Source: Chlorophyllum brunneum (Eukaryota > Basidiomycota > Agaricomycetes > Agaricales > Agaricaceae). Taken from it: 64,000 nt of DNA. This document shows, in pieces, positions 58,336 through 64,000 of the stretch. The DNA lies in NCBI GenBank assembly GCA_963576785.1, contig OY756146.1, positions 1,550,001-1,614,000 on the forward strand. Direction: 5' to 3'. The notes under the pieces are model-generated. The model made no database searches. It was not told the DNA's origin and saw only the letters and a list, made by a program, of their open reading frames with translations. Position numbers and translations under genes: made by a program. Position 1 is the stretch's first letter. Every line of letters starts with the position of its first letter.

Positions 58336-60000
58336 TGAGGGGGGGTAGTCTGGCTTCGGCTAGCCTGGGATGGAGAGGAGGCGGGTGATGGTACTCCTTT
58401 GTTCGCTCGTAGTTCGAGCGCCTTGTTTGCATGCCAGTCATGGTCAAATCTCTTCCTCCAGAACTGACATTTTCGGTCAGTAGCGAGGTGGTCCTTGCCA
58501 CAGTTGGAGCATGTCACCTTGTGAGGGCATGGTTCTCCGAGGGGGGTAGCCGCAATAGGTGGAGTGGCTTTATCGTTGCCCTTGCAGCAGTGAGCAAACG
58601 ATCTGTGGTTGGTGGTAGTATGCGGCCCTTTGCAGTGCGTGCATGTGAAGAGTCTTGCTCAGCAACGGACGAGGGGGTGGCCCCATCTGCAACACTTGGA
58701 GCAGAATGGGACTCCTGGGTTGGCTGTGGCCTTCCTAATGCAGAAGAGCCCTCCATAGATATTGAGGAACTTGTTCTCGATTTTTGCAACATTGGTCCCC
58801 GCTTTCGAGTCCCAGATTTCGAACCACACCATACAGGTGTCCGAATGTTTTGAGTTGCATCGTACATGTGGTTGCGACACGAATTGGATGGCGTCGGAGT
58901 GGATGGAACTCCAGACGCTGGAGACCATATCGGCCTCAGTGAGGATCTGTCCTCTGGGGGTGATGTAACTTACGTCCGTGACTTTCACAAACGACTTGGA
59001 CTTAGGGAGGGTGGCATCACCTGTAGTGATCCCTCCGAACTTCTCCTTGAGCCACGCTTTGACAACATCGAGCTCAGCAGGGGTTAAGACCTCCGAGGTG
59101 TGGACCATAAGGCCCAGCTTACCCTGCGAGGCGGCAATAACCCTCGTTTTGGACTTCTCCGCGATCAGGCACGCATTGAGAGAGTCTATGATGGCCCCGA
59201 AGTTGGTGACGGCAGGACCCATGAGGAGGGGAATGATCACTTGCTTTCGCGAGGGACCATTAAGGGTGGAGCGAATAGTCCCAGCTTTATTGGCTGGTTT
59301 CTTATTCGCCAGGGGGGCGGAAGGAGAGTAAGCGGCATCGTACATTGCCACAATCTTCTCATTGGAGAGCTCGGGGAATTTACTCGCAAACTCTAAGAGT
59401 TTGAGAGGATCCCTAGCGTTGGTGGTGGGAACGGCGTTGGAAGGGGTCTTCTTGGCTGCCATCGAGGCATAGGAAGATTTCGCTCCTTCCTGGGGGTTGG
59501 TTCCCTTATCGTTGGGTGCGGGAGCTGGAGTTTTGATGGCCTTGGCAGGCGCAGTGGCGGGGGTGGCCGTGGTGGGCGCAACAGGAGTCGTCTTTTTCGG
59601 CCTGGGGTTTCCTGGAGCCGGATTTCTCGGTTTCCTGGCTCGCTTCTTCTTTCTGTGAGCCACGGTCTTAAACTCCACTTCGGAGATCATTTGAATGTCA
59701 TCATCAGAGATACCCGAATGAGTGACATCATTGCCATCGGTGATACCTAGAGTGACAATGTGTTCAATGACCTCCATGTGGACGTCATCAGTTTTGCGTG
59801 TGGGGCCTTTGGAGGCCACGGGGGGGGGGGTGTGCAATGTCCAGCTGAGGGGAACCCTCAGCATGGACAGCGTACTTACCAAAATTCTTCCTCAACCAAC
59901 CTTGGAGATTGTTCTTCTTTTCATCGACTATTACCTTAAGCCATCCCTTCTTACTCAAGGTCTCTGTCAGTTCCGAGAATGCTTGGCCAAATGCCAATCC
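58332..60000 (-). pseudogene. LINE ORF1 (nucleic-acid-binding, zinc knuckles)
   Basis: An N-terminal piece reading GLAFGQAFSELTETLSKKGW and LQGWLRKNFGKYAVH runs into a run of ten G (59820-59829), after which the protein continues in another frame (VASKGPTRKTDDVHMEVIE). A Pro/Ala-rich linker, a core with GPAVTNFGAIIDSLNACLIA and VVKAWLKEKFG, and knuckles CSKCCRWGHPLVRC, CTHCKGPHTT and CSNCGKDHLATDRKC follow, the usual three-knuckle end of fungal Tad-type ORF1. A TGA at about 58657 replaces an expected Arg codon. Its own stop overlaps the ORF2 start as ATGA (58332-58335). Confidence 0.88.
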
Positions 60001-60006
60001 TTCGTC

Positions 60007-60617
60007 GGTGTTTTCTTGTTTTGGATGGCTTGTAGCTGCGTGTTGGTGTAAGGGCCTGCTAGCCCCCCTTTCATTCTCACCAAAATTGCTACTATCTTCT
60101 GTTCTTCTTCCTCTATCTTGTTGAACATTAACCACAAGGATATTGCTCTCCACCAATCATCAAATCTGGTTCTATCTCCATTGAAATATCCTGGCTCTGG
60201 GGCTAGGTTCTTTGGGATGTTGATTTCTTCTGTCATTTCTGGTTCTGTCTCTAGTTCGCTGTGTTCGTTTCCGTGGGTCTCGGCGATTTCTATATCGGCT
60301 GTGGCGTCGGCGACTTCTGTGTCGATTTCTTCTTCAGATGGGGGCAGTTCCTCATCTGTGCTGTGTTTGGATTCTTTCTTGTAGGTCTTGGCGATATCTA
60401 TATCGGGTGTGTTCTCGGCGACTTCTATGTCGAATTTGGTTTCAAATAGAGCTGTATTCTCGTCTATGCTGTGTTCGGATTTCTGCCGTTTAAGGCCTTC
60501 AGGGATTTCTGATTCTGTTGATCGTTTGGATCCTGTTGCTATGGGTGAACCCTGGATGTCTGTTGGTCTCGGAGCTCTGTGTTTTCTCGGTGTTCTCGAT
60601 GAGCTACTGCTGCTCAT
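60007..60617 (-). pseudogene. Gypsy 2 gag, 5' part
   Basis: From ATG at 60617 the frame reads SSSSSRTPRKHRAPRP and the acidic repeat, then WWRAISLWL and LQAIQNKKTP, where the LINE interrupts it. Compared with gypsy 1, one ALFETEFDTEV unit is missing, so repeat number varies between family members. Confidence 0.92.
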
Positions 60618-60710
60618 ATACTGTCGTCCTGATTGGAGGCTATTATTCCAAGCCTAGCTATGAATAGTGGCACCTCTCTTGCAAGGTGAGTCGAATGACA
60701 CTTTACCAAA

Positions 60711-61004
60711 TGTTATGACCTTAGTCTCTGACTCAGGTTGCAAGCCTTTGGATAAAGGAAAGGAAGTAGAGAAAGGAAGAAGGGATGATACGATTGGTAA
60801 AGTGTAAGGAATACATCAAGTATTACTACACTTTATATACTAGTGGTGGCGGTTAATAATAAGGGAGACGAGTAAACGAGTCAGATAGGAGGCATAGCCT
60901 CTAGGAGTGAAACAGGGAGTAAAACGAGAAGTGAAACAAGTATGAGGGTACACGAGGTAACGGGCGCAAGATAGGAATGAACGGTTTATCTATAGTTCAT
61001 AACA
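60711..61004 (-). repeat. Gypsy 2 5' LTR
   Basis: 294 bp, ends TGTTAT...CATAACA after transitions at both termini. It is followed on the minus strand by the self-priming-type primer site (about 60699-60709). Confidence 0.94.
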
Positions 61005-61009
61005 GTAAC

Positions 61010-61934
61010 CAGCTGAAACTTTAGATTTTTGAGTTGTAGTAACTGTACTAGTTTGCTATTTGAGTAGCAGTTACTAACCTTTGCACAGTTACCTTTATTT
61101 AACTAAAAAAAATAGACTATAAGGTTAAATGCTTTACTTAGGCAGTATCTAGCTAAACTATTATGATATTTTGTTAATCCTCAACATTCAGTTTTTTTAT
61201 AAATTAGTACTGCTAAACTAAATACTTTACAGTACTTTCATTTGTAGCCTATCTAGAAATGTTCTATTTCTCAATTAAGGTTTATAAATAAACCATTTAG
61301 TATCTAGGGGTTAGATTTTTGCTTGATAAACATTTAACACTTATCTATTATGTTTGTGGCTACCCAACTATGTATTTATTATTTTTTGTAACTACTAGAA
61401 GTTATAGCATATACCACTAACTTCGTTACTATAGCAATTAATAATTAAAAACAATTGGTACACTAGAGAAACACAGCCTATTGGTCCTTTCATATTGGAA
61501 GGTCTGCTCCTTTTTACTAATTATCCCTCCAGAAGATAGGAACCATACTGACTCACATTGTATTAAACCTAACTCACATATCCTTTTAATTGGTGAATAG
61601 CCAAACCCTTCCAAGCTTTTTCCCCTGGAGGATAGGATGAGTTGACATTGCAATTATTACTAATAACTCACTACAAATTAAGTAATACTCTTAACATTTC
61701 AGCTAAATTTAGACTATATCTTCAATGGATATAAGAATACAATTATGTAGCTTCTAGTTGTTGGCATATAGTTGTTGAGGGGTTAAGATTTTTTTAACAG
61801 TTACTTTAACCTAAAATTTTAACTTCCCTGCTGATTGTCCAATCTTTAAAATTTTTACTTGATTTTTCTAGTAGTAGTGTAGTAACCTATGGTAACTAGA
61901 AGTTAGCATTGGCACATAGAGAGCAGGCAATCCA
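61010..61934. other. AT-rich DNA of mitochondrial origin (right part)
   Basis: Continuation of the segment interrupted by gypsy 2. It is AT-rich throughout and contains the rRNA fragment below; the remaining sequence shows no gene. It ends next to the copia B primer site (61935-61946), the boundary being uncertain within about 50 bp. Confidence 0.8.
61440..61655 (-). pseudogene. rnl: Mitochondrial large-subunit rRNA (rnl) fragment, domain V-VI
   Basis: The minus strand aligns over about 200 bases with the 23S-type rRNA from the peptidyl-transferase region to the sarcin-ricin loop: blocks TGTCAACTCATC, GAAGGGTTTGGCTATTC, TTAAAAGGATATGTGAG, GGTTTAATACAATGTGAG, GGTTCCTATCT and GGAGCAGACC...AAAGGACC stand in the same order and spacing as in the bacterial molecule. 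AT-rich bases fit a fungal mitochondrial copy. It is truncated on both sides and so is a remnant. The open frame of 71 codons over it is accidental. Confidence 0.92.
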
Positions 61935-61946
61935 GGGCCCATAACC
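61935..61946 (-). promoter_or_regulatory. Copia B primer-binding site
   Basis: On the minus strand GGTTATGGGCCC directly follows the 5' LTR end. It matches the primer site of copia A (25445 onward) and copia C (63022 onward), which shows this LTR is the 5' LTR of a minus-strand copia element rather than a solo LTR. Confidence 0.88.
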
Positions 61947-62392
61947 TGTTGAATAGTACAGTACTATGTAGTAGCAGATGGATAATCTGACTTACTGATA
62001 AAGGAGTTAGTTAACATTAGAGTTACTAAGTAGAGTTGCTGAGAGAGTTGAATAGAGTGAGTAGATAATCAAGTAAATTGTCTTATAGAAATAAAGGGAA
62101 TACATACTGCTTTATATCCTAAATGTCCAGGTAGCAAACCCTAAGACCTACAAGTAATAATAGGCATAGTTGTGTCAGTAATGACACTAGAGTCCCTTGA
62201 AACACTGTGATATCATCAGCAGTATCCAGTAGTATAATTGGAGCAACAGTGATCAGTCAGCTCATGAAATACATAAGGAAGAGGTGCATAATGTGAGTCA
62301 GAGGACGCAGCCTCAATGATGAATATTAGATGAATAATATACTGCAGAGCTAGTCATACAGAATGTAGCTATAGTAAGCACAAATAACAATA
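61947..62392 (-). repeat. Copia B 5' LTR
   Basis: 446 bp, same length as its partner at 34767-35212. The flanking base string GTAAC at 62393 completes the target duplication. Confidence 0.92.
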
Positions 62393-62449
62393 GTAACAGA
62401 CAGACTGCTATGCAATATGAGGAAAAGGCAAGTACCCAAAATATATGTA
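62393..62449 (+). pseudogene. LINE reverse transcriptase fragment, right part
   Basis: After the GTAAC duplication the frame reads DRLLCNMRKRQVPKIYV, exactly the continuation expected after LDIEGAFPNVVT at 34766 in Tad-type RT. It is then cut again by the copia C insertion at 62450. Confidence 0.88.
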
Positions 62450-63021
62450 TGTTGAAGTTTCGGACATATTCTAGAAATAGACTATGAAGTCATTATGATA
62501 ATAATAGACTGATCCGTTACTTTCCAGTAACTTCATTCCATAGTAACTTCCTATGAGTTGCTCTGCATACGATGAGAGTCATAAGTACTTGATAGATTAT
62601 TCTACATAGTACCAATGACTAGATACTACATTCCGCAGTACTCCACAGGCACTACGCCGCAGTTAAAGGGAGTCATAAGGAACAATCCATGCAATACTAG
62701 TATTTTATGTAGTATGACTCGTCTATGTTACAATATGTATATAAACCCCATGTAGCAGACCTAAGTTCTGCATCTTGTTCAATCGAACAACTTCTTCATC
62801 ATTGCCTATCTCTTTGAGTACAACACCTCAATCGATTTAATCGACTTTGACCTCTACTCCTCTGACGTTAACCGATTTATCAATAATATCTGTCTATCCG
62901 AATTACCTTTCTACAGGTATCAGATAGAAGCTTATTATCTCGGTGAGTAGACCTTACGTTCTCTCCTACTACGTTTACTGCTGCCCCCAGCAAACAACTC
63001 GTTACAGTCGTTTCCTCAACA
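62450..63021 (+). repeat. Copia C 5' LTR
   Basis: 572 bp, TGTTGA...TCAACA, clearly the same family as 24873-25444. Confidence 0.93.
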
Positions 63022-63180
63022 GGTTATGGGCCCCGGTAGCCTTACCGATGGTTAAACCATTATCATCCCCTCTAACTGAGATAGGATGATAGGGCTTTAC
63101 CTGACAGAGTTATCCTTGTATTTGATCATTGCTGATACGAGAATTTTCTTCTAGAAAGAAATACACTCGACGAAGATATT

Positions 63181-64000
63181 ATGTCTACTAATAATATCGT
63201 CGCTGGTTTACCCAAGCTCAATGGGCCAAAGAACTATGCGTTCTGGTCTAGAAGGCTTCAGGATGCCCTAACCCTCATTTCAGTCACTGGTTCTGACTAG
63301 TCTGGATGGACTGTGACAGACCAGGATCTCTCTCCTGCCAATCCTACTACCTTAATGGAGGAAGACAGAAGGAGAGAACAATTGAGAGGTCAGGCATTGG
63401 CTGTTATAAATGGCACCTTACCTGATTCCCTGTTACTCTATGGGCATGATGCTCCTGGATTCCTCTGGAGTAATTTGAAAACCCGCTTTGGGATACCTTC
63501 TCCTGCCGCGGTGTATTCAATTCTCCAAAGAATGTTGCGAAAGTGCATTTCAGGGAATCAAGATCCAGCAATGGATCTAGCTGAATTGAGAACAATGGCT
63601 TCTCAATTAGAAACAGCTAAAGTAAAATTGCCAGAAGTTCTTGGTGCGATGATTGCTTTGAACACATTACCACCGGATTGGAATGCTGTGGTACAAACAA
63701 CATTGGCGAATAATCACGATATTGTAGATATGACCTGGGAGGTAGTTCAGCAGGCTATAAATGCTGAGTGGTCAAGACATGAAGGGTCAAGACCTAACAT
63801 GTCTAACCCACAAGCATCTTTTGCCACCACCGCTAACTACCAAGCTCACCCTCAGGGCAATGTCCCCAGGACTCGCCCTGGACCACCCTGGAACCGCTTC
63901 CACCCTGGAGGCGATACCAGGGCCCAACCTGCAAGAGGTCCTCGCCACCCTGCCAATCCGAGTGGGCAGCCCCCTCAGCCTTCTCCTTCTACTCCTACCT
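63181..64000 (+). pseudogene. Copia C gag, partial
   Basis: Opens with ATG at 63181 and reads MSTNNIVAGLPKLNGPKNY. It keeps most codons that are stops in copia A (for example VVQQAINAEW), but one TAG at 63298 interrupts it (SD-stop-SGW). It is therefore better preserved than copia A yet probably also non-functional. The C-terminal Pro/Arg-rich part (TRPGPPWNRFHPGG) runs to the window end. Confidence 0.82.

Larger units (their letters stand above)
53817..60006 (-). mobile_element. Full-length LINE (non-LTR, I/Tad-like) inserted in gypsy 2 gag
   Basis: It ends in a poly-A tail (seen as about 32 T from 53813) and is bounded by a 16 bp target duplication GGTGTTTTCTTGTTTT (53801-53816 and 60007-60022; the tail side is ambiguous by a few T). 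It has two ORFs: ORF1 with zinc knuckles and ORF2 with AP-type endonuclease, RT and RNase H, a layout of the I superclade (Tad1 group). The presence of the 5' end argues against 5' truncation. Confidence 0.95.
48360..61004 (-). mobile_element. Ty3/gypsy chromovirus 2, disabled, carrying a LINE
   Basis: Same family as gypsy 1 but inverted. LTRs of 294 bp (48360-48653 and 60711-61004) differ at about seven sites, all transitions. The 5 bp duplication GTAAC lies at 48355-48359 and 61005-61009. It has gag, pol and third-ORF remnants in order; a 6.2 kb LINE sits in gag. It is inserted in mitochondrial-like DNA. Confidence 0.95.
34767..62392 (-). mobile_element. Copia LTR retrotransposon B with nested insertions (27.6 kb composite)
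   Basis: The two 446 bp LTRs are 34767-35212 and 61947-62392. Both outer edges carry the 5 bp duplication GTAAC (34762-34766, 62393-62397), and the interrupted LINE reading frame continues across, which proves one insertion. On the minus strand the primer site GGTTATGGGCCC follows the 5' LTR at 61946, and a purine tract (reverse of CTCCTCCTAG) precedes the 3' LTR at 35213. Internal copia pieces are 35213-35928 and 42437 to about 46990. Insertions inside it: gypsy 1, mitochondrial DNA, gypsy 2 and, within that, a LINE. Without these it would be about 6-7 kb. Confidence 0.93.
62450..64000 (+). mobile_element. Copia LTR retrotransposon C (family A), partial at window end
   Basis: A 572 bp LTR (62450-63021), primer site GGTTATGGGCCCC, leader and gag are present; the element continues beyond 64000. 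Its leader and gag align with copia A along the full length. It was inserted into the LINE fragment; the left flank ends ATGTA, which should recur after its 3' LTR. Confidence 0.93.

Noticed and set aside
61438..61653. 71-codon minus-strand ORF
   Set aside because: It lies on the mitochondrial rRNA fragment and is not a protein gene.
61947..62392. Solo LTR of copia B
   Set aside because: It first looked like a solo LTR, but the adjacent primer site, same length as 34767-35212, and the shared GTAAC duplication show it is the 5' LTR of one composite element.

Overview
The window looks like nuclear DNA of a filamentous basidiomycete, probably an Agaricomycete. Its genes are packed tightly and split by many roughly 45-60 bp GT-AG introns. 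The protein families fit a wood- or litter-associated mushroom: a secreted GH12 glucanase, an OPT transporter and a P450 related to the aflatoxin-pathway type. No prokaryotic operon signals were seen.

Bases 1-23100 hold ordinary host genes: a galactonate-dehydratase-type enolase-superfamily enzyme (906-2495 +), GH12 endoglucanase/xyloglucanase (2833-4012 -), OPT transporter (5284-8152 -), ubiquitin-like-domain protein (12028-12777 -, N-terminus unresolved), complex I subunit NDUFS5 (13484-14039 +), UBE2K/Ubc1-like E2 (15000-15657 +), an uncharacterised single-pass membrane protein (16407-17530 -), an SRRM1-type PWI/SR splicing factor (18919-20691 -) and a complete P450 (20942-23064 -). Exon joins were worked out by hand and kept in frame for most of these. 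For the OPT, SRRM1 and P450 genes only part of the joins were tracked.

Bases 23500-64000 are a nested graveyard of mobile elements. A second P450 copy (23524-34011 -) is a pseudogene split by a 1.1 kb inverted-repeat DNA element (23742-24829) and a 7.35 kb copia element (24873-32225, target duplication ATGAG). Downstream, an old LINE reverse-transcriptase fragment (about 34450-34766, resuming in frame at 62393-62449) is split by a 27.6 kb composite: a minus-strand copia element (34767-62392, duplication GTAAC). That copia carries a young intact-looking chromodomain gypsy element (35934-42431, duplication GTACC) with 300 bp LTRs that read as identical. It also carries, between its primer site and gag, AT-rich DNA of mitochondrial origin: an nad4 piece, two LAGLIDADG endonuclease pieces and a large-subunit rRNA piece. 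A second, older gypsy (48360-61004 -, duplication GTAAC) sits inside that mitochondrial DNA, and a full-length LINE (about 53817-60006 -, 16 bp duplication) sits inside the gypsy gag. A third copia begins at 62450 and runs off the window.

The most notable points are: (1) mitochondrial gene fragments inside the leader of an LTR retrotransposon; (2) a conserved third ORF of unknown function downstream of pol in both gypsy copies; (3) a predicted self-priming replication signal in these gypsy elements (12-nt LTR/primer-site complementarity, TATA about 34 bp upstream); (4) a recurring pattern of TGA stops where CGA arginine codons are expected, consistent with decay of methylated CpG.
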